Assembly: GCA_031628995.1 (NCBI GenBank)
Contig: JAVLUO010000004.1
Coordinates: 1 to 64,000 of the forward strand
From: Bacillota bacterium LX-D
Lineage (GTDB): Bacteria; Bacillota; DUOV01; Zhaonellaceae
DNA length: 64,000 nucleotides
Reading direction: 5' to 3'
Shown here: positions 18,539-27,497 of the stretch, piece by piece
Layout: each line of letters starts with the position of its first letter
Position numbering within the stretch: position 1 is the stretch's first letter
Made by a program: the position numbers and the translations under genes
Notes under the pieces: generated by a model
Told to the model about the DNA's origin: nothing
The model's database searches: none
Seen by the model: only the letters and a program-made list of their open reading frames with translations

Positions 18539-19198
18539 ATGGTTCAACTGGCACCTTCAATTTTGTCTGCAGACTTTAGTCTTTTAGCTGAAGAAATCCT
18601 GGCAGCTGAAAAGGCTGGAGTAGAAATGTTGCATTTAGATATTATGGACGGACACTTTGTACCAAATATTACTTTGGGGCCTAGTCTGGTTAAAGCAATA
18701 CGGCCAAAGTCTAAACTGCTTTTCGATGTGCATTTAATGATCGAAAATCCCGACCAATATATACCTGATTTTATACAGGCAGGTGCTGACATTATTTCTG
18801 TACATGCAGAAGCTTGTCCCCATCTGCATCGAACCATACAAAATATTAAAGAGCAGGGTGTTAAAGCAGCAGTTGCTCTAAATCCTGCAACACCTCTAAC
18901 TGTTTTGGAGTACGTATTGCCGCAAATTGATATGATTTTACTAATGACTGTTAATCCAGGCTTTGGAGGGCAAAAATTTATTTCCGCTGTAATCCCTAAA
19001 ATAGTAAAAGCGCGCCAAATGATTATAGAGTCTGGTCTAAAGATCGACTTAGAGGTTGACGGAGGTATTAATACTCATACTGCTAAGGAAGTAGTAAAAT
19101 CCGGCGCCAATGTTTTAGTTGCTGGGTCTGCAGTATTTGGACAACCTAACATAGCAGATGCAGTTAAAAATCTTCGTGCCGCGGCACTTGATAATTAA
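18539..19198 (+). CDS. rpe: Ribulose-phosphate 3-epimerase
   Basis: A 219-residue TIM-barrel enzyme interconverting ribulose 5-phosphate and xylulose 5-phosphate in the pentose phosphate pathway. Motifs: LSADF start, HLDIMDGHFVPN with metal-binding His and Asp, the phosphate-binding MTVNPGFGGQ, and EVDGGI with the second catalytic Asp. It follows rsgA with no gap and ends the operon before a strong terminator. Confidence 0.96.
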   Translation: MVQLAPSILSADFSLLAEEILAAEKAGVEMLHLDIMDGHFVPNITLGPSLVKAIRPKSKLLFDVHLMIENPDQYIPDFIQAGADIISVHAEACPHLHRTIQNIKEQGVKAAVALNPATPLTVLEYVLPQIDMILLMTVNPGFGGQKFISAVIPKIVKARQMIIESGLKIDLEVDGGINTHTAKEVVKSGANVLVAGSAVFGQPNIADAVKNLRAAALDN

Positions 19199-19220
19199 AT
19201 AAAGTTAAATTTATCAATAT

Positions 19221-19266
19221 AAAAAGGCAATTGGCTATTATTTTTAATAACCGATTGCCTTTTTAT
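19221..19266 (+). terminator. Rho-independent terminator after rpe
   Basis: AAAAAGGCAATTGGCTATTA pairs almost perfectly with TAATAACCGATTGCCTTTTT across a short TTTT loop, ending in a T run. It closes the rlmN-rpe operon. Confidence 0.9.
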
Positions 19267-19381
19267 ATTAGAGCCATTTTTAGACGGTTTTTCTAAAGCA
19301 TAAATTAAAAGATAAGTTAAACAATAAGAATTAACTGCTTCTGTTGAATTTATGAACAAAAAACCAAAGCACCGTTAAAAC

Positions 19382-19406
19382 ATAAGCCCATATTGTTTGG
19401 GCTTAT
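19382..19406. terminator. Second hairpin between rpe and the FMN riboswitch
   Basis: ATAAGCCCA (19382-19390) pairs with TGGGCTTAT (19398-19406) as a perfect 9-bp stem followed by TTCTTTCTT. It may be a back-up terminator for the rpe operon. It ends just before the ribU promoter. Confidence 0.5.
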
Positions 19407-19414
19407 ATTCTTTC

Positions 19415-19442
19415 TTGACACATTCCATTAAAATGGTAAAAT
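19415..19442 (+). promoter_or_regulatory. Promoter of the riboswitch-ribU transcript
   Basis: TTGACA (19415-19420) lies 16 bases from TAAAAT (19437-19442), which also carries the TG extension. The start point would fall about 30 bases before the FMN aptamer. Confidence 0.75.
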
Positions 19443-19477
19443 AAAATAAAATATAAATAAAAATTATAAGTTAATAT

Positions 19478-19650
19478 AATCCTTCGGGGCAAGGTGCAAT
19501 TCCTTACCGGCGGTATAGCCCGCGAGCCTTTTGCTGAAAAGGTTGATTCTGGTGTAATTCCAGAGCCGACAGTTAAAGTCTGGATGAGAGAGGGTGATAG
19601 ACCATCATTATGAATTTTTCCTCCCGTTGGATAACCAGCGGGTTTTTTAT
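19478..19650 (+). promoter_or_regulatory. FMN riboswitch (RFN element) with terminator
   Basis: The aptamer (about 19478-19600) shows the conserved RFN blocks: TTCGGGGCAAGGTG, CCGGCGGTATAGCCCGCGAGCC, TTCTGGTGTAATTCCAGAGCCGACAGT and AAAGTCTGGATGAGAGA. The expression platform is a terminator with arms CCCGTTGG and CCAGCGGG (19623-19642) followed by six Ts. High FMN should end transcription before the riboflavin transporter gene 31 bases downstream. Confidence 0.95.
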
Positions 19651-19680
19651 TTAAACTAAATACAGTAAGAGGTGTTTATC

Positions 19681-20253
19681 ATGTCTACAAAAAAATTAGT
19701 TAGGATTTCCTTATTAGCAGTTATTTCATTTTTATTAATGTTTACAATTGAATTTCCCATACCTTTTTTTCCACCTTATCTAAAGTATGACCCTAGTGAA
19801 ATACCGGCGCTAATCGCAGCCTTTGCCTGGGGGCCTTGGATTGGGGTATTGGTAGAGTTTTTAAAAAATTTTTTATTCTTTATTTCGGGCAGATCTACAG
19901 CAGGGATTATTGGAGTTGTAGCAGCTTTTTTAGCAGGAGGTACTTTTGTTTTAGTAGCGGGATCTATTTATGAGCATAAAAAAACTTTAGCTCGTGCAAT
20001 TATTGCTTTATTCGTAGGTTCTATAGCAATGACGGCAGTAATGACTACTGCTAATTATTTTGTTTTACTCCCTCTTTGGGGTATTCCAACGGAAAAAGTA
20101 TTGCCTCTCCTTACTTCTGCTATTATACCTTTTAATTTGTTAAAAGCAGCAGTTAGTTCATTGGCTACTTTTGTTATTTATAAAAAAGTACATTCTTGGT
20201 TAGAATTTAATTTAACGGATATCAGCAGAGAGCCAAGAAAGGAAAGAAGTTGA
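19681..20253 (+). CDS. ribU: Riboflavin ECF transporter S component RibU
   Basis: A 190-residue protein with about six membrane helices. The EFPIPFFPPYLKYDPSEIP region is the riboflavin-binding signature of RibU substrate-capture subunits, followed by PALIAAFAWGPW. It would work with the shared EcfAA'T energy module, which is not in this window. ATG 19681 follows AAGAGGTG; GTG 19672 is too close to that site. Control by the FMN riboswitch directly upstream supports the substrate call. Confidence 0.93.
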   Translation: MSTKKLVRISLLAVISFLLMFTIEFPIPFFPPYLKYDPSEIPALIAAFAWGPWIGVLVEFLKNFLFFISGRSTAGIIGVVAAFLAGGTFVLVAGSIYEHKKTLARAIIALFVGSIAMTAVMTTANYFVLLPLWGIPTEKVLPLLTSAIIPFNLLKAAVSSLATFVIYKKVHSWLEFNLTDISREPRKERS

Positions 20254-20257
20254 GAAA

Positions 20258-20809
20258 ATGAGAATTGGTATAGTAAGCGATACTCACGGAGATTTAAATG
20301 CTTGGGAAACCATTACAGAAGGATTGTTAAAGGAAGTTGAGCTGATTTTACATGCCGGTGACATTCTCTATCATGGGCCTAGAAATCCGCTAGTTAAAGG
20401 GTATCAGCCTAAAGAACTGGCTCAGGTTTTAAATGAATTTCCCATACCAATTCTGGCTGCACGGGGTAATTGTGATACAGATGTTGATCAGATGGTTTTA
20501 AATTTTCCTATTGCAAGTCCGTATTTATTTACTTTTTTAAACAATAAAAGAGTTTTAGTAGATCATGGTTATCGATTAAGTACAGAGGAATTAGTTCAAC
20601 TATGCACAAAATGGAAAATCGATCTTTGTATAACAGGGCATACTCATATAGCCCTTTTAGAAAAAAAAGGGGACACAGTTTACTTTAATCCTGGTAGCTG
20701 TTCTTTACCAAAGGGAACGGGTATACCTAGCGTCGGGATTTGGGATAATAATGAGCTTAAATTACTAAATATTTATAGCGGCGATATTTTGGCAGAAATT
20801 CAATTATAG
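20258..20809 (+). CDS. YfcE/MJ0936-family metallophosphoesterase
   Basis: A 183-residue calcineurin-like phosphodiesterase with the two-metal site: SDTHGD (residues 6-11), HAGDI, RGNCD and GHTH near residue 128. Members hydrolyse bis-pNPP and simple phosphodiesters; the physiological substrate is unknown. It lies four bases after ribU, so it may share the FMN-controlled transcript. Its 3' end overlaps the convergent minus-strand gene by ten bases. Confidence 0.88.
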   Translation: MRIGIVSDTHGDLNAWETITEGLLKEVELILHAGDILYHGPRNPLVKGYQPKELAQVLNEFPIPILAARGNCDTDVDQMVLNFPIASPYLFTFLNNKRVLVDHGYRLSTEELVQLCTKWKIDLCITGHTHIALLEKKGDTVYFNPGSCSLPKGTGIPSVGIWDNNELKLLNIYSGDILAEIQL

Positions 20810-21021
20810 TAGCCTAAGGGTTTTAGTACATTATTGTCCTCAACTTCTACTTCTAGTACCCAAAACAAAGTTTTTAGTCGGTCTATGATAAAAAACATAG
20901 CAATATCTATTTCTTGTGTGCTGCGGCCTTTATTTTGTTCTATGCCTTTTTTAATAATTAAGTCAGTTAAGTAATTTTGATCGCTTATTACTTGCTCTAC
21001 AATTTCTTCCTTCGTACGCAT
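20800..21021 (-). CDS. Hypothetical protein, 73 aa
   Basis: A 73-residue acidic, probably soluble protein with a strong ribosome binding site (GAAGGAGG) before ATG 21021. The N-terminal half is predicted helical and charged; residues 40-58 are hydrophobic. I recognise no family. It converges on the phosphodiesterase gene and overlaps its last codons. It lies downstream of rpmB on the same strand but beyond a strong terminator. Confidence 0.6.
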   Translation of the reverse strand: MRTKEEIVEQVISDQNYLTDLIIKKGIEQNKGRSTQEIDIAMFFIIDRLKTLFWVLEVEVEDNNVLKPLGYYN

Positions 21022-21121
21022 ATGGAGCCTCCTTCAGAATCTTTACATTATATAATAATTAAAAAGGAGCTTTGTAGTGCGTAATAAAGGATAAATAATG
21101 TTGGCAAATAACCCCTAAAAT

Positions 21122-21160
21122 AAAAGTGGTTAGTTTTTAAAAACTAACCACTTTTATTTT
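21122..21160. terminator. Strong bidirectional-looking terminator after rpmB
   Basis: AAAAGTGGTTAGTTTTT pairs perfectly with AAAAACTAACCACTTTT (21122-21155), flanked by A-rich and T-rich runs. On the minus strand it lies about 18 bases after the rpmB stop codon, the most likely user. Confidence 0.85.
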
Positions 21161-21172
21161 AGCTTTATTTAA

Positions 21173-21361
21173 TTATATAGCTCTTTGAACTTTACCAGAT
21201 CGCAAGCAGCGAGTACAAACTGTAATTCTTTTTGGACTACCGTCTATTATAGCTTTAACTTTTTGTACGTTAGGAGACCATACTCTTTTTGTTTTTATAT
21301 TGGAGTGGCTGGCCTGATTTCCAGATGCTTTTACTTTGCCACAAATTTCACATTTAGCCAT
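21173..21361 (-). CDS. rpmB: Large ribosomal subunit protein bL28
   Basis: A 62-residue ribosomal protein of the 50S subunit. The MAKCEICGK start and CTRCLR form the two C-x2-C pairs of the zinc-binding variant of bL28. AAGGAGGTGG precedes ATG 21361. Lying divergently before asp23-fakA is the usual Firmicute order. Confidence 0.96.
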   Translation of the reverse strand: MAKCEICGKVKASGNQASHSNIKTKRVWSPNVQKVKAIIDGSPKRITVCTRCLRSGKVQRAI

Positions 21362-21614
21362 TTTTCCACCTCCTTAAAGTTTGACAATTTAATCCCAAAT
21401 TAAAAACCTTTTCTATTTTACCAAAAGGATTAAAAATTAGCAAGTTTTTAACCGCCCGTTTCCCTGAGAATTAAAAAGTTTCTTCGCGCAGCAGGTATTA
21501 AAGCTCTAAATGTTGAAATTTTCATATATTGATTTAGGTCTATTTTGTTATATACTGTATATAATTTCTGGTTATAGTAAATATATTAATTACCTTAGGA
21601 AAGGAGGAAATAAT

Positions 21615-21971
21615 TTGAAAAATACTATTCAAACCGAGTATGGTAAAATCACTATTTCCAAAGAAGTTATTTCGTCCATTGCAGGTTATGCGGCAGCTGA
21701 ATGTTATGGGTTAGTTGGGATGACATCTCAAAAAATTCAAGATGGTTTATTTGAACTTTTAGGAAGAGAAGCAAATAAAAAAGGGATTCAAGTTAATATT
21801 TCAGACAGTACAGTAATAATTAATGTTTATATTGTAGTTGGATATGGTACGAAGATTAGTGAAGTAGCCAATAATGTAATGGAAAAAATTAATTACACTG
21901 TGCAAGAATATACGGGTATTCCTATCCAAAAGGTGAATGTTATTGTGCAGGGAGTTAAAGTTGTGGACTGA
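21615..21971 (+). CDS. Asp23/Gls24 family envelope-stress protein (YloU type)
   Basis: A 118-residue protein of the alkaline-shock family. The TEYGKITISKEVISSIAGYAA start and the VVGYGTKI and VNVIVQGV strands are characteristic. The frame is open from 21510, but AAGGAGG (21601-21607) eight bases before TTG 21615 sets the start and gives the usual N terminus. Family members are linked to membrane or envelope homeostasis. It precedes the fatty-acid kinase gene by ten bases, as in Bacillus yloU-yloV. Confidence 0.9.
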   Translation: MKNTIQTEYGKITISKEVISSIAGYAAAECYGLVGMTSQKIQDGLFELLGREANKKGIQVNISDSTVIINVYIVVGYGTKISEVANNVMEKINYTVQEYTGIPIQKVNVIVQGVKVVD

Positions 21972-21981
21972 GGAGGTTCTG

Positions 21982-23634
21982 GTGTTGCAAACGTATCTTG
22001 AAGCCCGTCAGTTTAAAAATATGTTTTTAGCCGGGGTTCAAAATTTAGCAGCGAATAAAGAAAGTGTTAATGCACTAAATGTCTTTCCTGTACCAGACGG
22101 GGATACGGGAACCAATATGAGTTTAACTGTTTTGGCAGCGGCACGGGAAGTTGAAAAATTGGAAGTGCTAACAATTAAAGCTTTGGCTCAGGCAATAGCG
22201 ACAGGAGCGTTGATGGGTGCCAGAGGTAATTCGGGAGTAATTTTGTCTCAACTTTTTAGGGGATTTGGACAGGTACTAGAAAATGCAGATAAAATTGATG
22301 GTGCAATTATTGCAGAAGGTTGCGAGAATGCTGTTAAGGTTGCTTATCGTGCCGTAATTAAACCGGTAGAAGGTACTATTTTAACAGTCGCCAAGGCTAT
22401 CGCCAAAGGTGCCAAAGAAGCCGTAGGTTCTAAGGCGGACGTTGCCAGTGTAATAGGTATTGCTTTAGAACATGGACGGATAGCTTTAGCGAAAACACCA
22501 GAAATGCTGCCGACCCTAGCTCAGGCTGGAGTTGTTGACGCTGGGGGAGAAGGATTATGTTTAATTATTGAAGGAGCTTTTAACTCCCTGACAAATCAGG
22601 ATCAAGCTGTTAATTTAGCGGCACAAGTACCCATTCAAAGTGCTAAGAGAATTGATTCTCTTCTTGCCAAAGATCAAAAAGAACAGGGAGATTTAAAATA
22701 TCAATATTGTACGGAGTTAATTATTAAAGGCCAGGGTTTATCCCAGGAGTCTATTCGCCAAAGTCTGAAAAATTTGGGAGATTGCCTGCTGGTTGTAGGA
22801 ACGGATACATTGACTAAAATACATATTCATACAAATCGACCAGGAAAAGTATTAGAGCTGGCTGTTGAGCTAGGTAAGCTACATGATATAAAAATTGATA
22901 ATATGGCAGAACAACATCAGAACAAATTACTTTTTGAAAGTACGGAAGAAGCTAAGCCACTGCCAAAGACATTAAAAAGTACTGGTATAGTAGCAGTAAG
23001 CGCTGGAGATGGCTTAAATGAAATATTAAAAAGCTTAGGGGTTGATGTGCTGATCAATGGTGGACAAACCATGAACCCTAGTACTGAAGATCTTTTAGCT
23101 GCCATAAAAGAAACCAATGCTCAACAAGTGTATATTTTACCGAACAATAAAAATATTATTCTTGCTGCAGAACAAGCAAAAGAATTAGTTAAAGATGTTG
23201 AAGTTATCGTAATACCTAGTAAAACATTTCCTCAAGGAATGGCAGCTCTATTAGCTTTTAACCCCGATAGTAAGTCCGAAGATAATAAAGCCGATATGTG
23301 CCAGGCATTACAGAATATCCAGTCAGCAGAAATTACATATGCAGTAAGGGATTCTCAGGTTAATGGGCTAGAGATACAAGCAGGTGAGGTTATTGGGATT
23401 ATTGAGAACAATATAGTGGAAAAAGGACAAAATATAAATGAGGTGATGAAAAGCTTAATTTACCAAATGGTAAAAAAAGGCGGAGAACTTTTAAGTCTGT
23501 TCTACGGAAGCGATGTTAAAGAAACGGAAGCAGAGAAACTATCTGCTGAATTAGCTGCAATTTATCCGGACTTAGAAATTGAGTGCCATTATGGAGGACA
23601 ACCTTTATACTACTATATTGTTTCGTTGGAGTAG
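21982..23634 (+). CDS. FakA-like fatty acid kinase / DAK-domain protein (YloV type)
   Basis: A 550-residue protein. The N-terminal DhaL-like ATP-binding domain shows ALNVFPVPDGDTGTNM and the GARGNSGVILSQ loop. The middle and C-terminal regions match the DegV-partner part of FakA. In Staphylococcus FakA phosphorylates DegV-bound fatty acids for phospholipid synthesis; no DegV gene is in the window. Start GTG 21982 lines up best with the family N terminus; TTG 21985 is also possible, both after AGGAGG (21971-21976). Confidence 0.9.
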   Translation: MLQTYLEARQFKNMFLAGVQNLAANKESVNALNVFPVPDGDTGTNMSLTVLAAAREVEKLEVLTIKALAQAIATGALMGARGNSGVILSQLFRGFGQVLENADKIDGAIIAEGCENAVKVAYRAVIKPVEGTILTVAKAIAKGAKEAVGSKADVASVIGIALEHGRIALAKTPEMLPTLAQAGVVDAGGEGLCLIIEGAFNSLTNQDQAVNLAAQVPIQSAKRIDSLLAKDQKEQGDLKYQYCTELIIKGQGLSQESIRQSLKNLGDCLLVVGTDTLTKIHIHTNRPGKVLELAVELGKLHDIKIDNMAEQHQNKLLFESTEEAKPLPKTLKSTGIVAVSAGDGLNEILKSLGVDVLINGGQTMNPSTEDLLAAIKETNAQQVYILPNNKNIILAAEQAKELVKDVEVIVIPSKTFPQGMAALLAFNPDSKSEDNKADMCQALQNIQSAEITYAVRDSQVNGLEIQAGEVIGIIENNIVEKGQNINEVMKSLIYQMVKKGGELLSLFYGSDVKETEAEKLSAELAAIYPDLEIECHYGGQPLYYYIVSLE

Positions 23635-23643
23635 AATTTTTCA

Positions 23644-25968
23644 ATGGCAAATACTTTTCAATTTATTCAAGATCTAATGAATTTAATTAGGCAAGAAGAA
23701 GAGCTTTGCTGTAATAATGCAGCTTGCTTTGGAGGATTTCATGCTAAATTAGTTTCTATTCTTTTAGCTATAGTTAAGTTGGAGCAAACTTTTCAGACTG
23801 ATGCTAATTTCCAAAATCTAGTCCTTGAGGCCCAAAAGTACCAGATTTTATCTGGATCAGAGAGGCAAGAATTATTAAATAAGTTAAAAACGGTACTTGC
23901 TAATTTTGATCCAACCCTAAAGAATTCTGGTATTCCTGTTGCTTACACTAGTAATAAGCAAAAAATTAATTTATCAGTCCAGTATCTTAAAGGTGTAGGC
24001 CCTAAAAAGGCTATTTTATTAGAACGCTTGGGTATTAGAACTATAGAAGATTTATTGTACTTTTTTCCTAAACGGTATGAAGACAGACGAAACTTAAAAA
24101 AAATAAATCAACTAACTGCAGGAGAGACTGAGACTTTTGTCGGTCGTCTTATTTATTCGGAAATATTACAGTCCAAAAAAGGAATGACTATCTTAAAGGC
24201 TGTTCTTGCAGATCAATCGGGACAGGTAGAGTTAGTTTGGTTTAACCAAGCTTTTTTAAAATCTAAGTTAGTTAAAGATAATTTTTTTTTAGTTACGGGC
24301 AAAGTTAAAAAAAATATTTTCGAAACTCAAGTTGTAGTTAGCGATTTTGAAATACTTAATAATTTGGATGAAGCTTTCTATAGATCTATAACGCCAATTT
24401 ATTCATCTACCGAAGGATTAAATCAAAAGTTATTAAGAGAAATTATTAGTCAAGCAATACAGTGTTATGGCGGCGCATTACCGGAAAATTTGCCCCAGGA
24501 AGTTATTGACCGGGAAAAGCTGTTCAATCGTTCTCAAGCATTGCAAACAATTCATTTTCCTGATAATTGGAGTACTTTGGAGCAAGCTAGAAAAAGATTT
24601 ATCTATGAAGAATTTTTTTTCTTGGAAATTGGGTTAGCGGCAAAAAAACAAGTTGTTACAAGAAGGAAAGGAATAGCCCATCTTGGGAAAGGAAGACTGC
24701 TGCAAAATTTTTATTCTCATTTGCCCTTTACTTTGACAAAAAGCCAGCAAAAAGTTCTGCGCAGCATCTTAAAAGATATGGAAAGCCCCTATTGCATGTC
24801 TCGTATGCTACAGGGAGATGTAGGTTCAGGCAAAACAATTATTGCAGAAATTGCTTTGCTTAAAGCTGTTGATGCCGGCTTCCAAGGGGCGTTAATGGCT
24901 CCTACAGAAATTTTAGCTGAGCAGCATTTCTTAAACATGGAAAAAACTTTAAAGCTGCTGGGGGTTACTGTAACCTTGTTAACCAGTAGTTTAACTAAAA
25001 AAGAAAAAGAGGAAAGAATTACAGCCATTAAAGAAGGAAAAGTTGATCTAGTAATTGGTACTCATGCAATTATTCAGGAAAAGGTGTTGTTTAAAAATTT
25101 AAGCTTAGTCGTAATCGATGAGCAGCATCGCTTTGGGGTTATCCAAAGGTCAAAGCTACAGGAAAAGGGAATGAATCCAGATGTTTTAGTATTGACAGCA
25201 ACGCCTATACCTAGAACCTTGGCTTTGTCCTTATATGGGGATTTAGATCTGTCAATAATAGATGAATTGCCTCCAGGCAGAAAACCTGTTTTAACTAAAT
25301 ATATAACGGAGGATAAAAGACATCAGGTATATCAATTTATAAAAAACGAAATAGATAAAGGTCGCCAGGCTTATATTGTTTGTCCCCTAGTTGAAGAATC
25401 TGACGTAATTCAAGCAGAAGCTGCCACTAAAATTGCCCAGTATCTGCAAAAAGAAGTTTTTCCTGAATTAAAAGTAGGTTTAATTCACGGACGCATTTCT
25501 ACTTTAGAAAAAGAAGCAATCATGACTTCTTTTCGTGATAACTTAATTCAGATTTTAGTGGCAACAACGGTAATCGAAGTGGGAGTAAATGTTCCCAATG
25601 CCACAATTATGCTAATTGAAGGTGTCGAAAGATTTGGACTAGCGCAGTTACATCAGTTGCGAGGCAGGGTTGGCAGGAGCAATCATAAATCATACTGTTT
25701 TTTAATGGGAAGCTTACAAAGTAAAGAGGCTCGTGCCAGAGTTAAGATTTTATGCTCAACCAATGACGGTTTTAAAATTGCAGAAGAGGACTTGCATATT
25801 CGGGGCCCAGGAGAAATTTTTGGTACAAAGCAACATGGCTTATTGCAATTTAAGATTGCCAATTTAATTACAGATGTGGATATTTTAGAAAGAGCACGTT
25901 CGGGTGCTTTTGCAATGTTAGCCAAATACCCCCAACTTGCTAAGCAATGTAAAAATTTAATAATATAA
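23644..25968 (+). CDS. recG: ATP-dependent DNA helicase RecG with N-terminal extension
   Basis: A 774-residue branch-migrating helicase for fork reversal and recombination. The wedge/OB domain begins near residue 110 (VQYLKGVGPKKA). Motifs follow: GDVGSGKT Walker A, DEQHRFGV, TATPIPRTLAL, VIEVGVNVPNA and QLRGRVGRS. The family is usually near 680-700 residues; here about 108 extra N-terminal residues, with a helical look and cysteines near 22-28, precede the wedge domain. ATG 23644 begins the frame nine bases after fakA; a later start would remove the extension, but none has a better binding site. Confidence 0.95.
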   Translation: MANTFQFIQDLMNLIRQEEELCCNNAACFGGFHAKLVSILLAIVKLEQTFQTDANFQNLVLEAQKYQILSGSERQELLNKLKTVLANFDPTLKNSGIPVAYTSNKQKINLSVQYLKGVGPKKAILLERLGIRTIEDLLYFFPKRYEDRRNLKKINQLTAGETETFVGRLIYSEILQSKKGMTILKAVLADQSGQVELVWFNQAFLKSKLVKDNFFLVTGKVKKNIFETQVVVSDFEILNNLDEAFYRSITPIYSSTEGLNQKLLREIISQAIQCYGGALPENLPQEVIDREKLFNRSQALQTIHFPDNWSTLEQARKRFIYEEFFFLEIGLAAKKQVVTRRKGIAHLGKGRLLQNFYSHLPFTLTKSQQKVLRSILKDMESPYCMSRMLQGDVGSGKTIIAEIALLKAVDAGFQGALMAPTEILAEQHFLNMEKTLKLLGVTVTLLTSSLTKKEKEERITAIKEGKVDLVIGTHAIIQEKVLFKNLSLVVIDEQHRFGVIQRSKLQEKGMNPDVLVLTATPIPRTLALSLYGDLDLSIIDELPPGRKPVLTKYITEDKRHQVYQFIKNEIDKGRQAYIVCPLVEESDVIQAEAATKIAQYLQKEVFPELKVGLIHGRISTLEKEAIMTSFRDNLIQILVATTVIEVGVNVPNATIMLIEGVERFGLAQLHQLRGRVGRSNHKSYCFLMGSLQSKEARARVKILCSTNDGFKIAEEDLHIRGPGEIFGTKQHGLLQFKIANLITDVDILERARSGAFAMLAKYPQLAKQCKNLII

Positions 25969-26045
25969 AAAAATTTAGTATAAGATGTATTTTAATATCA
26001 AATAATAGCTACGAAAACTGAGTATATATTGAAGGGGTGTTTAGA

Positions 26046-26879
26046 TTGAATCAATATTCACAACAAATTAGTTTTCGTATGAATCAATTACAAAATGAGC
26101 TAAACCAAATTGGGAGAATGGTTCAACAATTAGCAGAAGGTGAACAATCAAATTACAGACAACTTCAGCAAATGCACCAACACGAAACCAACATGTCTAA
26201 TCAATTACAACGTTTAAGCCAAGTAGAACAACATGCAGCTTTCCAATTGTCTCAAATACAACAAATTTGCCAAGGAATTACCAATGAAATGCAGCAGCTA
26301 TCTAGTTTAGCTAATCAAATGCCTGCTAGCAGCAACGTAGTGCCCACACCAGGTCAACAGGGTATCGCAAGTTTTACAACAAGCAGCTCTACTGCAGGAA
26401 GATCTAATTATGGAACTGCCGGACAATTTTCCACTGGAATTTCTGGGGGACAAATTGGGCCAACAGCGGGAAGCCAGTATTCCTTGGGAAACTACGGCGG
26501 TCAAATAGGTTCTTTACACAGTTTGGGGTTGAGTATGAGCAGCCCAACTGCTGGTAGATCCGATGAGCAATATTCACCAGCTGGCAGGTCCGATTATGGA
26601 ACATCAGGACAGTTTGCGACGGGATCTTACGGTAGCCAAATAAACACACCTATTAGCAACCAATATTCTTTAGGAACTTATGGAGGCCAAATGGGATCTA
26701 TGCACAGCTTAGGATTAAGCATGAGCAGCCCAACTGCTGGAAAAGCGGATGGGCAGGATTCACCTACAGGCAGACCCGACTATGGAACAGGCGGTTACGG
26801 TTACAGCTTAGGAAGCTATGGAAACCAAATAAATACTCCTTTAGCAGGCCAATCTAGTTTAGGTACTAGATTTATCTAA
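26046..26879 (+). CDS. Gln-rich coiled-coil protein with 62-residue Gly/Ser/Tyr repeats
   Basis: A 277-residue protein from TTG 26046 behind AAGGGG. Residues 1-95 are extremely Gln-rich with a heptad-like hydrophobic pattern, suggesting a coiled coil. From about residue 120 comes a low-complexity part built from 62-residue units: two full copies and one partial (26403-26876), each with YGTxGQF, GGQI or GSQI, QYSLGxYGGQ and HSLGLSMSSPTAG. There is no signal peptide or membrane helix. Such composition is common in spore coat or self-assembling surface proteins, and spore genes lie nearby, but no family is recognised and function is inference only. A strong terminator follows. Confidence 0.75.
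   Translation: MNQYSQQISFRMNQLQNELNQIGRMVQQLAEGEQSNYRQLQQMHQHETNMSNQLQRLSQVEQHAAFQLSQIQQICQGITNEMQQLSSLANQMPASSNVVPTPGQQGIASFTTSSSTAGRSNYGTAGQFSTGISGGQIGPTAGSQYSLGNYGGQIGSLHSLGLSMSSPTAGRSDEQYSPAGRSDYGTSGQFATGSYGSQINTPISNQYSLGTYGGQMGSMHSLGLSMSSPTAGKADGQDSPTGRPDYGTGGYGYSLGSYGNQINTPLAGQSSLGTRFI
26403..26876 (+). repeat. In-frame 186-bp tandem repeat
   Basis: Units start at 26403, 26589 and 26775, exactly 186 bases (62 codons) apart. The first two are full and the third stops after about 34 codons. Near-identical stretches such as GGATTAAGCATGAGC/GGGTTGAGTATGAGC show recent expansion. The period is a multiple of three, so length can change without frameshift. Confidence 0.88.
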
Positions 26880-26895
26880 TATTAAAAACATGGTA

Positions 26896-26922
26896 AAAGC
26901 CAGCCTAATAGGCTGGCTTTAA
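26896..26922 (+). terminator. Terminator after the repeat-protein gene
   Basis: AAAGCCAGCC pairs perfectly with GGCTGGCTTT around a five-base loop (26896-26920), 17 bases after the stop codon. Confidence 0.8.
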
Positions 26923-26960
26923 ATTATAATTATTGTATATTTAACATTATCGGTTTAATA

Positions 26961-27497
26961 CTAATGAAGAGTTATAGAAGTTATAGCTTGTGCTAATTCA
27001 GAAAAATAATTTTTATCTAATTGATCCTGATAAATGTTTTCTTTTAAACTTTTTAAAAAACTTCGGGAAAACTTAAAAATTTTATTATCAGCGAAAATAA
27101 CTGTCTCTTGATCAGTTGTGTACGCGTCAAAACGAACTTGACGTTTTTGTAGTTCAATTTCCAGTAAATATTTATTTAAAAAATGCACTGAAAAAAATGC
27201 TAGCGTACCGTTTAGGGCTAACCATTCGGGTATCTGATATGCGCTGCACTGAAATTCGATTAAATCCTGTAAGTTTTCACTATCATTTTGTAATTCGTTT
27301 AAAACAGCCCAAATTAAGAAAAGCTCATTGGTAGGATGATCCTTAGCCCAGTCTTCAAATTGTTCATTAAAATCATCTGCAGTAGATATTTCGATTTCGT
27401 TTAATTTTTCATTAACAAAGTTATCTAAATAATAATATTGGGCCTCATTATTTAAAAAATAAAGATTGCCATAAGACTTTTTACCTGTTTTTGCCAA
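26961..27497 (-). CDS. Hypothetical protein, 178 aa
   Basis: I do not recognise this gene. The frame is open to 27620, but GAGGTG (27509-27504) sits six bases before TTG 27497, giving an MAKTGKKSYGNLYFL start; the upstream extension has no binding site. The product is acidic and aromatic-rich with helical segments and no clear membrane helix. Residues 120-145 are weakly hydrophobic. It is a single minus-strand gene between the repeat protein and an oxidoreductase. Confidence 0.55.
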   Translation of the reverse strand: MAKTGKKSYGNLYFLNNEAQYYYLDNFVNEKLNEIEISTADDFNEQFEDWAKDHPTNELFLIWAVLNELQNDSENLQDLIEFQCSAYQIPEWLALNGTLAFFSVHFLNKYLLEIELQKRQVRFDAYTTDQETVIFADNKIFKFSRSFLKSLKENIYQDQLDKNYFSELAQAITSITLH

